Shown: piece by piece, positions 43,267 to 51,825 of the stretch
Position numbering within the stretch: position 1 is the stretch's first letter
Layout: the number at the start of each line of letters is the position of its first letter
Assembly (NCBI GenBank): GCA_023388055.1
Contig: JAEWGW010000004.1
Span: 62,001-126,000 of the forward strand
Reading direction: 5' to 3'
DNA length: 64,000 nucleotides
Source of the DNA: Bacillota bacterium
Lineage (GTDB): Bacteria > Bacillota > Bacilli > Paenibacillales > NBRC-103111
The notes under the pieces: model-generated
What the model was told of the DNA's origin: nothing
Database searches by the model: none
What the model saw: the letters and a program-made list of their open reading frames with translations, nothing else
Position numbers and translations under genes: made by a program

Positions 43267-44289
43267 CTATTGTGCCGATTGTTTAAAATAGGCCAACCCT
43301 GCTTCATGGGCAGCGACCAGCCTGTCACAAAGAACATCCCATTCCTCGTCCAGGATCAGCAGCTCCGGCTGGCTGCGGTACCAGTCCACGGACTCCCGGA
43401 TGCCCTCCTCAAACCGCTTCACAGCCCGGTATTCCGGAACCAGCGCTTTGATCTTGGAATTATCGAAGCACACGCTGTTCAGCTTATCCCCCACCAGCTC
43501 ACTGTGGAGCGCAGGCAGGCAGCCCGTCATAAAATCTGCCGACAAATGCAGCAGATCCGGCTCATAACCCGCCGCTGCACCTAGATAGCGGGTAATTTGG
43601 TCCCAAGTCAGCACCTCATCAGAGGTAATCTGATAGGCTTCGCCGATGGCTTCCTTTCGTCCCAGCAATCCGGCGAAGGCAACAGCAAAGTCCGTGTTGT
43701 GGGTCAGCACCCACAAGGAGGTTCCATCACCCGGAACAATGATCTTCTTGCCCTGGCGCATCCGTTCCAGAATGCTCCATTGATGCTTCCGGCTGTTGAA
43801 GGCTGTGGGAAGCTTATCAATCCCGTAGGTGTGGGAGGGGCGCACAATGGTAACAGGGAAGCCGTTCTGCCCATAGGCCCGCAGCAGGATGTCCTCGCAG
43901 GCAATCTTATTCCGGGAATAGTCCCAGAACGGGTTAGCCAGAGGCGTCTCCTCCGTGATGAACGGGCTTGCCGGAGGCTTCTGGTAAGCGGAGGCGGAGC
44001 TGATGAACACATACTGCCCCGTAATCCCCGAGAACAGCCGGATATCCGCCTCCACATGCTCCGGCACATAGCTGATCCAGTTCACCACCGCGTCGAAGCT
44101 TCGGCCGGACAATAGCTCCCGGATGGAAGCCTCATCCCGGATATCCCCCTGCAGCAGCTTGGCCCCTTCCGGAATGAATGCTGTACGGTTGCCGCGGTTT
44201 AACAGATACAGCGTATGGCCCTGGGCGATAACACGCTCCGAAACGGCAGAGCTGATCACACCCGTTCCGCCGATAAATAGAATATCCAT
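43267..44289 (-). CDS. NAD-dependent epimerase/dehydratase family protein
   Basis: A 340-residue extended short-chain dehydrogenase. The NAD motif is FIGGTGVISSAVSERVIAQGH at the start; the catalytic pair is in DYSRNKIACEDILL (Tyr and Lys), with SSASAYQKPP as the Ser region. Text such as GDGTSLWVLTHNTDFAVAFAGLLG is like the CSP41/RNA-binding-like and sugar-epimerase subgroup. It is the last gene of a run with the aldo/keto reductase 30 bp upstream. The substrate is unknown, possibly a nucleotide sugar. Confidence 0.88.
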   Translation of the reverse strand: MDILFIGGTGVISSAVSERVIAQGHTLYLLNRGNRTAFIPEGAKLLQGDIRDEASIRELLSGRSFDAVVNWISYVPEHVEADIRLFSGITGQYVFISSASAYQKPPASPFITEETPLANPFWDYSRNKIACEDILLRAYGQNGFPVTIVRPSHTYGIDKLPTAFNSRKHQWSILERMRQGKKIIVPGDGTSLWVLTHNTDFAVAFAGLLGRKEAIGEAYQITSDEVLTWDQITRYLGAAAGYEPDLLHLSADFMTGCLPALHSELVGDKLNSVCFDNSKIKALVPEYRAVKRFEEGIRESVDWYRSQPELLILDEEWDVLCDRLVAAHEAGLAYFKQSAQ

Positions 44290-44319
44290 TGGAGGTTCCT
44301 TCCTGTCCCTTTATATTTG

Positions 44320-45243
44320 TCACTGCCGCCAAGCGGCGGGATGATCCTCGGACACCATATCCAATTCGGCGGCCTTCAGAGCCGATTCCAGCTGAGCCAC
44401 ACTTTTGAAGCCGGGAATGCAGGTGCTGACAGCTTCATGCTGAAGGCACCAGGCAATGGCCCATTGAGCCATATCCACACCCTCCGGAACCTCCCGCTCC
44501 CGGATATCCGCTACCTCCTGCAGCCGCTTGTCCGTGGCTTCCCGGTCCCGGCTGGAGCGAACATCATCCTGCCCGAATACGGCACCCGGCTTGTAGTTGC
44601 CACTTAAGAAGCCGCTGGCCAACGGAACCCGGGCCAGGACCCCCAGGTCATGGCGGAGACAGCTGGCGAAAACCTCTTTTTCCGGCGCGCGGTCCAGACG
44701 GTTATATACAACCTGAATGGCTTCCGCCTTCAGACGCGGAGAGGCCTCCACCTGCCTGACATTTTCGTTGCTGCCGATAGAAATACCTAAATGACGGATT
44801 TTGCCGGTCTCCTGCTGCCGGTGGAGCACGTCCCACAGCTCGTCGTTCAGAAGCGCATCATCGCTGCCGGAGTGAAATTGGTACAAATCCACATAATCCG
44901 TGCGCAGCGCTGAAAGGGAAGCCTCCAGCTGCTTTACAACACCAGCCGGGCTCCAATCATCCTGCCGTTTGAGATGCCCGTGAAAATGATGCCCGAATTT
45001 AGTGGCAATCACCCACTCCGAACGGTTGCCTTGAATGGCTTCCCCGATCAGCGATTCGGATAGATGGTCACCGTAGCATTCTGCCGTATCAATGAGATTA
45101 CAGCCCAGCTCCAGCCCTCTTCCGAGAATCGCCTGCACCTCCTTCACCGTAAACTCCTTGCCCCATTCCCCGCCGTACTGCCAGGTGCCGATTCCGATTA
45201 CGGGCACCTTCAGCTCGGTTTTGCCCAGCCTGCGGTATTTCAT
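44320..45243 (-). CDS. Aldo/keto reductase
   Basis: A 307-residue TIM-barrel reductase using NADPH. The catalytic tetrad can be placed: Asp and Tyr in NLIDTAECYGDHLSE, Lys in WVIATKFGHHF and His in VDLYQFHSGSDD. CIPGFKSVAQLESALKAAE near the end is the cofactor clamp. It resembles the YccK/Tas general reductases. It lies between a TetR gene (70 bp upstream) and the epimerase (30 bp downstream), so the group may be one operon controlled by that repressor. Confidence 0.92.
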   Translation of the reverse strand: MKYRRLGKTELKVPVIGIGTWQYGGEWGKEFTVKEVQAILGRGLELGCNLIDTAECYGDHLSESLIGEAIQGNRSEWVIATKFGHHFHGHLKRQDDWSPAGVVKQLEASLSALRTDYVDLYQFHSGSDDALLNDELWDVLHRQQETGKIRHLGISIGSNENVRQVEASPRLKAEAIQVVYNRLDRAPEKEVFASCLRHDLGVLARVPLASGFLSGNYKPGAVFGQDDVRSSRDREATDKRLQEVADIREREVPEGVDMAQWAIAWCLQHEAVSTCIPGFKSVAQLESALKAAELDMVSEDHPAAWRQ

Positions 45244-45314
45244 CGGTTATCCCTCCTGCCTCATGGGCCTGAATTTGACTCTACAGGCATCATATCATTA
45301 TCCATTTCGGCTGT

Positions 45315-46022
45315 TCAACTCGGCCTCAGCATCCCGGCGATAGCTGCCAATACGGTGTCGGGGTCCAGCCTGTCCGATTCGGCCAGCTCCTCATGCTCGC
45401 TGATGGACTTCTGGACCATCAGGCCGAACAGGAAGGAGATAATCATGGCCGAGGTCCGGCGCACAGGGAACGAAGAGGGGAGCAGCCCTCTAACCTGGCA
45501 GCCTTCCATCCACTCGGCGGTAAAGCTGATCCAGCTTCGCTGGAGATTGCCCACAATCCGGGCCACATCCGGCTGCTCCTGGCGGCTGAGCAGATAGATG
45601 AAGCAGCGCCGCAGAACGATCTGCCGTTGGTCGCCCGGCTCCAGCAGGCCCCTGACAATGACCGTCAGCGGCCCCAGCCTTCCCGGAGCCAGCGACCCAA
45701 CCGGCCCGCCGGATGGGTGGCCTGGTGGGTGGCCTGGTGGGTGGCCTGGTGGGTGATCTGAGGGTTGGCCTGCCCCGCCGGTCCCATGCTCCCGATGGTG
45801 AGCTGCCTTGGTGCGGTATTCCTCCACCTTCCGGATCATGTGCTCCTCCAGAATAAGCCCGAACAGCTCATCCTTGCTCTGCACATAGTGATAGATGGCG
45901 CCTTTGGACATGCCCGAACGTTTAATAATCTCCTGGAGGGTCGTATTCTGGCAGCCGATTTCAGCGGCAAGCCGTTCGGTGGTTTCCAGCACAGCTTTTA
46001 GAGTAAGAGAGGTACGGTCCAT
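45315..46022 (-). CDS. TetR-family regulator with a His-Pro-Pro-Gly repeat insertion
   Basis: A 235-residue protein. The TetR DNA-binding part is clear (LKAVLETTERLAAEIGCQNTTLQEIIKRSGMSKGAIYHYVQSKDELFGLIL), and the C-terminal ligand domain runs from about residue 115 (TVIVRGLLEPGDQRQIVLRRCFIYLL). Between them is a low-complexity stretch with HPPGHPPGHPPGHPSG, encoded by a perfect 12-bp tandem repeat (45715-45755). Usual TetR proteins are about 195 residues, so the insertion explains the extra length. It sits 9 bp after a small unknown gene and upstream of the reductase and epimerase it probably controls. The ligand is unknown. Confidence 0.88.
   Translation of the reverse strand: MDRTSLTLKAVLETTERLAAEIGCQNTTLQEIIKRSGMSKGAIYHYVQSKDELFGLILEEHMIRKVEEYRTKAAHHREHGTGGAGQPSDHPPGHPPGHPPGHPSGGPVGSLAPGRLGPLTVIVRGLLEPGDQRQIVLRRCFIYLLSRQEQPDVARIVGNLQRSWISFTAEWMEGCQVRGLLPSSFPVRRTSAMIISFLFGLMVQKSISEHEELAESDRLDPDTVLAAIAGMLRPS
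45715..45755. repeat. 12-bp tandem repeat inside the TetR gene
   Basis: GGGTGGCCTGGT occurs three times perfectly (45715-45750), with a fourth partial copy. Each unit adds His-Pro-Pro-Gly without shifting the frame, so copy number can vary freely. Confidence 0.9.
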
Positions 46023-46030
46023 TCATAGCT

Positions 46031-46342
46031 TCATTCCTTTTGGCTTTTTTCTTTGGAATAATAACTGTACGGGAAAATATTACCACGGATGGACACCTTG
46101 CGGAGCTCCTTGGCAAAGAACAGTTTGACAACCTCGTACCGCTCCTCCGTATCCTCATCCTCCAGCATCTCCATACAGCATTCCTGGAGGGAGCCGTAGA
46201 AATATTGATCCCCGTCATATTGCAGCATCAGCCGGCCGCCGTTGGAATTGAACAAGGCCATCAGGCTGGGAATATCGTTCCTTTCCTCCTCAAAAAGCAC
46301 ATTCCCACCATCAAAGTCACAAAATAATACACGCATTGTCAT
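46031..46342 (-). CDS. Hypothetical 103-residue acidic protein
   Basis: A small soluble protein starting MTMRVLFCDFDGGNVLFEE, with an acidic middle (MEMLEDEDTEERYEVVKLFFAKEL) and a basic tail. GGAG lies 10 nt before the ATG. Its length, beta-alpha pattern and YDGDQYFYGS text do not match a family I can name. It ends 8 bp before the TetR gene, so it is probably the first gene of that operon. Confidence 0.65.
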   Translation of the reverse strand: MTMRVLFCDFDGGNVLFEEERNDIPSLMALFNSNGGRLMLQYDGDQYFYGSLQECCMEMLEDEDTEERYEVVKLFFAKELRKVSIRGNIFPYSYYSKEKSQKE

Positions 46343-46454
46343 CTCTTCTCATCTCCTATGTAAGTTTATCTCTCAATTATCATAACAAACCGACTGGCGG
46401 TTTATAAAGTGTCTATTTTTTGAATTGTGGGAGTTGCGCGACAATAAACACAAC

Positions 46455-46482
46455 AAAAAGAACCCCGCCATGTGGCAGGGTC
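46455..46482 (-). terminator. Intrinsic terminator of the HEAT/DUF1801 pair
   Basis: ACCCTGCCACATGGCGGGGT with a TTCTTTTTG tail on the reverse strand, 15 bp past the DUF1801 stop. Confidence 0.8.
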
Positions 46483-46496
46483 CGGAAACTGCTGCT

Positions 46497-46889
46497 TTAT
46501 TCTGATTGGGGAGACCGTTTCTTCTTGCCCTTCGCCAGGTTTTCCTCCACGCGGAAGGCGGTAATCCGGCGCACCAGCTCCAGCGGCAGAGGATCCTTAA
46601 AGGGGAACTGGACGGAGCCCTTCGCTCCTTTAAATGCAGCCAGCTCCCCCTGGAAGGCCTCGATTCCGCTGGGGGCAGGGTAAAACCCGATATGATGCTT
46701 GAATGCGGCAAAATGGACCAGATTCCCGTTCAGATAAAAGGTCGGCATCTGGTAGCTGATGATCTCCTTCGCCTCTGGAGCCGCCTCCCGGATAGTCCGG
46801 CGCATGGACTCCAGCTTGTCCTGGACCTCCTGGGGGAAGTCCGCTATATAAGCATCAATGGAAGCATATCCGCTTTGGGAATCTGACAT
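46497..46889 (-). CDS. DUF1801 / YdhG-like protein (iron-chaperone-like fold)
   Basis: A 130-residue protein with the compact family text SIDAYIADFPQEVQDKLESMRRTIREAAPEAKEIISYQMPTFYLNGNLVHFAAFKHHIGFYP, standard for DUF1801 proteins of the frataxin-like YdhG group. One such protein, Fra of Bacillus, is an iron chaperone, but this one is not proven to bind iron. The ATG at 46889 with AGGGGCG upstream is used; the frame continues upstream over the end of the HEAT gene. The two genes lie 16 bp apart. Confidence 0.88.
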   Translation of the reverse strand: MSDSQSGYASIDAYIADFPQEVQDKLESMRRTIREAAPEAKEIISYQMPTFYLNGNLVHFAAFKHHIGFYPAPSGIEAFQGELAAFKGAKGSVQFPFKDPLPLELVRRITAFRVEENLAKGKKKRSPQSE

Positions 46890-46905
46890 AACAACGCCCC
46901 TAACT

Positions 46906-47358
46906 TTATTGTTCCCGGCGGGTGGAAATTCCCGACCATTGGGCTTCCAGCCAGGTTTCGAACTCGTCGCCCTTGTCGCCTTCGAAGGCATCATACAGAT
47001 CCAGCCGCATTTTGCGCAGCTTCTCCTTAAACTCTTCGTAGGTATGTCCTTCGGGAAGGCTCTTCTTGATGCGGATCAGGGCCTTGCCTGCACCCTTAAT
47101 CACCTCGCCCTTGCGCCGCGGCGGCAGCTGTACATGCTCTCCCAACTGCTTCAAGGAGCGGTAAGCCGCTTCCTGAACCGCATACACCGGATCGTTCTCC
47201 AAACGGTGCTTCAAAATATCGACAACCTGCTCATGCTTCAGCTGTCCCAGTTCCTTGACCGCGTCCAAACGGTCCTTCCAGCTGGAAGTGCGGCTTGCAG
47301 CAGCCTTCAGCTCTTCGTAGCCGGCAGGCAGGGGTTCCTTTTTAGTGTTTTTTGCCAA
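46906..47358 (-). CDS. HEAT-repeat protein
   Basis: A 150-residue helical protein. HEAT-type helices are visible (WKDRLDAVKELGQLKHEQVVDILKHRLENDPVYAVQEAAYRSLKQLG), followed by a basic segment (PPRRKGEVIKGAGKALIRIKKSLPEG) and a helical tail with EEFKEKLRKMRLDLYDAFEG. Proteins like it occur across Paenibacillus and Bacillus without assigned function; they are probably protein-binding scaffolds. A ribosome site with GGA is weak. It is the first gene of a two-gene unit with DUF1801. Confidence 0.75.
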   Translation of the reverse strand: MAKNTKKEPLPAGYEELKAAASRTSSWKDRLDAVKELGQLKHEQVVDILKHRLENDPVYAVQEAAYRSLKQLGEHVQLPPRRKGEVIKGAGKALIRIKKSLPEGHTYEEFKEKLRKMRLDLYDAFEGDKGDEFETWLEAQWSGISTRREQ

Positions 47359-47499
47359 TTGATCGCATCCTGTTCCATTAAGAAATAGTTTTGGTACAAG
47401 CCATTATACCACATTCTTCCCTGCCCTGCCCATCTGCCGTCGAATTGTATGGCAAAAGCCCGGGAGCCCCATCATAATATAGAGAAAGGAGGGAAAACC

Positions 47500-48048
47500 A
47501 TGCAGCGCAAGCATATCGCCAATGCCGTCACCCTGTCCAGAATCGCCATGCTTCCTTTTCTTCCCCTGGCCTCCGGGAATGTGATGCTCTTTTGTATCCT
47601 GTATCTTGTGTGCGGAGCAACGGATACGGCTGACGGGTGGATCGCTCGCAAAACCGGCAGCCACAGCCCGTTGGGGGCCCAACTGGACAGCATTGCGGAT
47701 CTTTGTATGTTCGCCGCCGTTTTTGTCTGGTGCTGGCTCCGGATGGGGCCGGATGTCCGGCCGTTCCTGCCTTGGGTGATCCTGACCATCGCAGTCCGGG
47801 GGCTGAATCTTGCCGTAGCCGCGTGGAAATACCGCACCTTCGCCATCCTGCATACCTGGGGAAACAAGCTGACAGGAGCGCTTCTATTTATCGCCCCCTT
47901 CATCATCGCCTCCGGGCATTACGCTCTTCTGTGGCCCGCCTGCATTCTCTCCGTCCTCTCCGCCTGCGAGGAGCTTCTATTGCATCTGTCCTCCCCCAGC
48001 CTGAACCTCGATAAACGGGGGCTGCTGTTCAAGGAAAGGGACTCCTAG
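47500..48048 (+). CDS. CDP-alcohol phosphatidyltransferase (PgsA-like)
   Basis: A 182-residue membrane enzyme. The family signature is complete: the conserved Asp/Gly/Arg run in CGATDTADGWIARKTG, then SPLGAQLDSIAD supplying the last two Asp residues that bind Mg2+ and CDP. About five helices surround it. It would exchange CMP of CDP-diacylglycerol for an alcohol such as glycerol-3-phosphate. It may be a second PgsA-type enzyme rather than the essential one. AAAGGAGGG lies before the ATG at 47500, which is preferred over 47449. Confidence 0.88.
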   Translation: MQRKHIANAVTLSRIAMLPFLPLASGNVMLFCILYLVCGATDTADGWIARKTGSHSPLGAQLDSIADLCMFAAVFVWCWLRMGPDVRPFLPWVILTIAVRGLNLAVAAWKYRTFAILHTWGNKLTGALLFIAPFIIASGHYALLWPACILSVLSACEELLLHLSSPSLNLDKRGLLFKERDS

Positions 48049-48073
48049 GGCGAGTTTGCACACACGCCCTAAG
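48046..48073 (+). repeat. Small inverted repeat after the phosphatidyltransferase gene
   Basis: TAGGGCG...CGCCCTA with a loop of GTTTGCACACA-type sequence. It shares the frame AGGGCGNGTNTG with the larger palindrome at 24189. There is no T run, so it is a weak terminator at best. Confidence 0.45.
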
Positions 48074-48599
48074 ACTTGCCCTTTTCCTTCAGCCGGAACG
48101 GATTGTTTACTGTAAGCTCCAGACTCTTCCCCCTCCTCGACGCCCCGACAATAACCTCATCCTGCCACCGCTGATAGAAATAAATCGGGATGGCGGTTCC
48201 GAACATAATCAGAAACGCGCCCCAATAATTCAGCTGTTGGAAGCTGTAAAGCCAACCGTCAAGAAACCACGGATTCAGTACAAAGGTGAACCCTGCGTCG
48301 ACAACAAGATTTACCAGAAAAAACAACCACCACTTGTGATAGGTCAGCCGGAAAATCCAAAGGGTCCCAATGAAGAAGGGGCCGAACAAAATCGAGAGCA
48401 TCGTAATGCTCCCCCATGGAAAGAGATATTGGTCAATAGTCCACCAATTGTAATAAAAGGCGGCCTCCGAAATTAAGGGCATTACCAGCATAGCCAGAAG
48501 GGTAGCCGGCATAAACCGCTTAATATCCTGTCTCTTCATGAAAAAAAGCGAAAACCATGGAGCTATCATGCCCACCCAGAGCAGCATTTTTGTCATCAT
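48069..48599 (-). CDS. CBO0543-type membrane protein
   Basis: About 176 residues with four to five helices (MLLWVGMIAPWFSLFFM, FMPATLLAMLVMPLISEAAFYY, WWLFFLVNLVVDAGFTFVL, YWGAFLIMFGTAIPIYFYQ) and a basic C-terminal tail. The aromatic text YYNWWTIDQYLFPWGSI and NPWFLDGW resemble the CBO0543 family seen in spore formers, whose function is unknown. GGAAG lies 4 nt before the ATG at 48599, with a second ATG directly after it. It is a single gene converging on the phosphatidyltransferase. Confidence 0.7.
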   Translation of the reverse strand: MMTKMLLWVGMIAPWFSLFFMKRQDIKRFMPATLLAMLVMPLISEAAFYYNWWTIDQYLFPWGSITMLSILFGPFFIGTLWIFRLTYHKWWLFFLVNLVVDAGFTFVLNPWFLDGWLYSFQQLNYWGAFLIMFGTAIPIYFYQRWQDEVIVGASRRGKSLELTVNNPFRLKEKGKS

Positions 48600-48821
48600 C
48601 GGGCTTCCTTTCATCCGGATATAGGTTCAGGATGCCCCTTCCAATTCATTCCATACACGAAACTTCGGCATAACCGCATGATCTTCGGCAGCGCTTTCCT
48701 GTCATGTTCTTCCGGGAAACAGCTATTGCTGTCGCATGGCCGGAGCTCCCGCCCTTTTGTCAGTATTTCCCGGGTAATGACAGGATGGAGGCCTTGAGCA
48801 TGCGGAGGCTCCATCCATTCG
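48600..48821. other. Non-coding gap downstream of the P-loop kinase
   Basis: GGATGGAG...CTCCATCC (about 48785-48820) forms a hairpin right after the kinase stop, without a T run. A reverse-strand frame crosses this gap but begins out of frame inside the kinase gene and has no start of its own. I see no supported gene. Confidence 0.45.
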
Positions 48822-49358
48822 TCAAATCCTGCCCTCCGCCTCCACTCTGGCCAGGATTTCGCTGACGGTTTCCTCCGGCGTTTGCTCCGAATTATCCAGC
48901 CATAATCCGATTTTGGGCGTTTCTTCATGGAACAGACGGTAGAAGCCCTCCACCGTAAAAGAACCATAGCCGGTTTTGGCCCGCCCCGCTTCTCTTCCGG
49001 CAACCGTTTCCGGATTTGGACAAAGCGCCACCACATAAAGCGGACGATGGCGGATCATGTCTACAAATTCCCCCAAGGCTCGTCCAATGTAATTGTCCTG
49101 CACCACTACCTGAAACCCTGCCTCGCAATAAGCCTCCGCCGTCGCTGCTGCCAGCCGGTAGCGGAGCCGGAGCTGCCTCATTGCCTCCTCGGAAGGATCG
49201 GGGGACATCTCCGCTCTTCCCGACACCACCATCCTCCGGAATACATCCCCGCGCACATGGACCCCACGCTCGAAACGCTCCGCCAACAGCTGCGACACCG
49301 TAGACTTCCCTGCCGCCATAATCCCGGTCACCACGATGATCCCTGTTTTTCCGACCAT
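48822..49358 (-). CDS. P-loop kinase/phosphotransferase (AAA_33, chloramphenicol-phosphotransferase-like)
   Basis: A 178-residue protein with Walker A (VVTGIMAAGKSTVSQLLAERF), then VHVRGDVFRRMV, where Asp is the likely substrate or metal contact, and a lid with GREAGRAKTGYGSF. This is the small-molecule kinase group that includes chloramphenicol phosphotransferase and zeta-toxin-like enzymes. Its ATG overlaps the stop of the upstream acetyltransferase gene by 1 nt (TAATG), so the two are co-translated. The substrate is not predictable; a drug or sugar alcohol is possible. Confidence 0.82.
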   Translation of the reverse strand: MVGKTGIIVVTGIMAAGKSTVSQLLAERFERGVHVRGDVFRRMVVSGRAEMSPDPSEEAMRQLRLRYRLAAATAEAYCEAGFQVVVQDNYIGRALGEFVDMIRHRPLYVVALCPNPETVAGREAGRAKTGYGSFTVEGFYRLFHEETPKIGLWLDNSEQTPEETVSEILARVEAEGRI

Positions 49359-49831
49359 TATTTTTCCCCCTTAAGGAATGATTTACCCTGTATATCTTTC
49401 ACAAAGTAAATAACCCGCTCTGTTTCTCGGAAGCCGCTGTTCTGATGGAAGGTTTGGCTTAAGGTATTGTCCTCCAGGCAGTCGGAGGCAAGCTGAGCCA
49501 GCCCCTTGTCTCTGGCGAATTGCTCGGCCCTGGCGATCAGCTGACGGGCCACGCCCCGACGTCTCCATTCCGGAAGCACATAGATGGCCTCCAGGAAGGC
49601 CACCGGTGATCCCTCCGTGCCGTTAACATAATCCTGCCGTACGGAGACATTCATAAAACCCACGGCATACCCATTTTCCAAACACAGAAATCCGGTTTCC
49701 TTGCCCGTTGCCAAAAATACCGCAAATTCCGCCTCCAGCTCCCCGGCGGCATGTCCAGCGAACAAACGGGAAGCCAGCTCCGCCCACACTCCCAGGTGAG
49801 ATGAATCCGCCTGCACAATCTCCATTTCCAT
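49358..49831 (-). CDS. GNAT acetyltransferase, AAC(6')-like (aminoglycoside 6'-N-acetyltransferase type)
   Basis: A 157-residue GNAT protein. The acetyl-CoA loop is LPEWRRRGVARQLIARAEQFAR. The flanking text SVRQDYVNGTEGSPVAFLEAIYV and QLASDCLEDNTLSQTFHQNSGFRETERVIYFVK closely follows the AAC(6')-I enzymes that inactivate amikacin, tobramycin and kanamycin. Three in-frame ATG codons repeat (ATGGAA). The second, at 49831, has GGGAG at 6 nt and is taken as start. The gene overlaps the P-loop kinase gene and diverges from a drug-exporter pair. Resistance activity is inferred from similarity and not tested. Confidence 0.85.
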   Translation of the reverse strand: MEMEIVQADSSHLGVWAELASRLFAGHAAGELEAEFAVFLATGKETGFLCLENGYAVGFMNVSVRQDYVNGTEGSPVAFLEAIYVLPEWRRRGVARQLIARAEQFARDKGLAQLASDCLEDNTLSQTFHQNSGFRETERVIYFVKDIQGKSFLKGEK

Positions 49832-50049
49832 TTCCATCTCCCTTTCTTCATATATAAATGAAATCCGTCTATACTGCGATTTTCCGCCGCCCGGAAATGA
49901 TGCAGTTCTATTCAAATATACCACTTTATACCGATAGCATATTCTTATAGACAGATAAAAGAATAAATAAAAACTTTCTCTACCACCTGCCGTATAATCT
50001 TAGGTATAATCGACAGGTGCTTTTAAAAACAAAGAAATCTGGTGATGAC

Positions 50050-51825
50050 ATGTTTCAAATCAAGTGGTTGTGGCAGAATCTGAAAGGGGACCGGGCACGG
50101 TATGTAATAGCCCTCTGCCTGTCCGTGCTGACAGCCTCGCTCACTGTAGTAAACCCTTACATCAGCCAGCAGATTGTGGACACCTTCATCTCGGGAAACG
50201 ACGCACTGGAGAACCTGAGCGCCCAGAAAGCGCTTCTCATTACCCTGTGTCTGTCCATGATCGGATTTTCGCTTCTGCGGACGGGTCTTGCTTATCTGAC
50301 CTACATGCAGTACGAACGATCCTCCCAGAACATGATGTACCGGGTGCGTATCTTCCTGTATAACAAAATCCAGGGCCAGGATATGCACTACTACGACCAC
50401 AACCGGACCGGAGACCTGATGACCAAGATGACAGGCGATCTGGAAATGGTACGACACTCCATGGCGTGGATTGTCAAGATGATCATTGAATCGCTGGTGG
50501 TGTTTGCGGCGGCGCTGATTTATTTCTTCAGCATCGACGTGCAGCTGACTCTGTGGCTCCTGATTTTGTCTCCCGCAATTTTTATGACGGCTTTCCTGTT
50601 TGCCAAACGGGTCCGCCCCATGTACGTGGACCTGCGCGAGAAGCTCTCCCAGCTGAATACCACCACCCAGGAGAATATCGCCGGCAACCGGGTCGTAAAA
50701 GCCTTCGCCCGGGAGGAATATGAGGTGGAGAAATTCACCGAGAAGAATGTCAATTTCTCCAAAGCCAACAAAGCGGCCGCCATGGTCTGGCTGGATTACT
50801 TCCCGTTTTTGGAAACCTTCGCCCAAGGCTTCAGCGTCATTCTGATGCTGGCCGGCGGGATTTTCGTCATGAATGGCCGAATTACCTTCGGCGAATTCGC
50901 CGCCTTCTCGTCGCTCCTGTGGGGCTTGTCCAACCCGATGCGGAACATCGGCATCATCATTAACGATATTCAGCGTTTTATTGCCAGCCTCAATAAGATT
51001 GTCGACGTCTTCTATGCCAGTCCGCGGATTGTAAACAAACACAATGCCGTGGTGAAACGCCGGTACCAAGGCCGTATCGAATTCGATCATGTCACCTTTA
51101 AATATGACAATGTTACCGTTCTGGATGATATTAACCTGAAGGTAAACCCCGGAGAAACCGTAGCCATCATGGGCTCCACCGGCTCGGGCAAAACCTCTCT
51201 GATCAACCTCATCCCGCGCTTTTACGATGTGTCCAAAGGACAGGTGCTGGTGGACGGTGTGGATGTGCGCAAGCTGGAGCTTGACGAGCTCCGCTGGAAT
51301 GTGGGCATCGCCACCCAGGATGTGCTGCTGTTCTCCGACACCATCGACGGCAACATCGCATACGGCAACCCTGAGCTTCCCGAAGCGGACGTAGTGAAGA
51401 TGGCCGAGCTGGCGGCAGCCCATGATTTTATCAGCAAAATGCCGGAGGGCTACGACACCATCGTAGGCGAACGCGGCGTCGGCTTGTCAGGCGGACAGAA
51501 GCAGCGGATCGCCCTGGCCCGTGCCATAGCGGTGCAGCCGCCGATCCTCATCCTGGACGATACCACCTCCGCCGTGGATCTGGAGACAGAGGAGCATATC
51601 CAGAAGAGCCTTCGGGAGCTGGAATTCTCCTGCACCAAGATCATCATCGCCCAGCGGGTGTCCACCACCGCCAACGCCGACCGGATCCTCATTCTGGACA
51701 ACGGCAAGGTGATCGAGGAAGGCACCCACGCGGAGCTTCTGGCCAAACGCGGGTATTATTACGAAGTCTTTATGCTGCAGAATGAGGGTATCGGAAGGCA
51801 GGTGAACGCCAATGGCAAGGAATAA
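50050..51825 (+). CDS. Heterodimeric ABC exporter subunit with degenerate Walker B (BmrC/YheI type)
   Basis: A 591-residue exporter half: six membrane helices (residues about 15-310), then an ATPase with Walker A IMGSTGSGKTSLINL, signature VGLSGGQKQR and Walker B ILILDDTTSAVD. The catalytic Glu after Walker B is Asp here, which disables one of the two ATP sites, as in BmrC of the BmrC/BmrD multidrug exporter. Its LSGGQ signature completes the active site of the partner. GGTGATG precedes the ATG at 50050. The partner gene starts 14 nt inside this one, so production is coupled. Confidence 0.93.
   Translation: MFQIKWLWQNLKGDRARYVIALCLSVLTASLTVVNPYISQQIVDTFISGNDALENLSAQKALLITLCLSMIGFSLLRTGLAYLTYMQYERSSQNMMYRVRIFLYNKIQGQDMHYYDHNRTGDLMTKMTGDLEMVRHSMAWIVKMIIESLVVFAAALIYFFSIDVQLTLWLLILSPAIFMTAFLFAKRVRPMYVDLREKLSQLNTTTQENIAGNRVVKAFAREEYEVEKFTEKNVNFSKANKAAAMVWLDYFPFLETFAQGFSVILMLAGGIFVMNGRITFGEFAAFSSLLWGLSNPMRNIGIIINDIQRFIASLNKIVDVFYASPRIVNKHNAVVKRRYQGRIEFDHVTFKYDNVTVLDDINLKVNPGETVAIMGSTGSGKTSLINLIPRFYDVSKGQVLVDGVDVRKLELDELRWNVGIATQDVLLFSDTIDGNIAYGNPELPEADVVKMAELAAAHDFISKMPEGYDTIVGERGVGLSGGQKQRIALARAIAVQPPILILDDTTSAVDLETEEHIQKSLRELEFSCTKIIIAQRVSTTANADRILILDNGKVIEEGTHAELLAKRGYYYEVFMLQNEGIGRQVNANGKE

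Noticed and set aside
48611..49036. A reverse frame crossing the gap after the P-loop kinase
   Set aside because: It starts out of frame inside the kinase gene. The tail beyond the kinase has no start codon with a ribosome site and no family likeness.
49980..50050. Two TATAAT boxes and a CACCTG/CAGGTG hairpin before the ABC exporter genes, as a possible attenuator
   Set aside because: The hairpin is short, has a long loop and overlaps the -10 boxes, and no leader peptide could be read. I do not call it regulatory.
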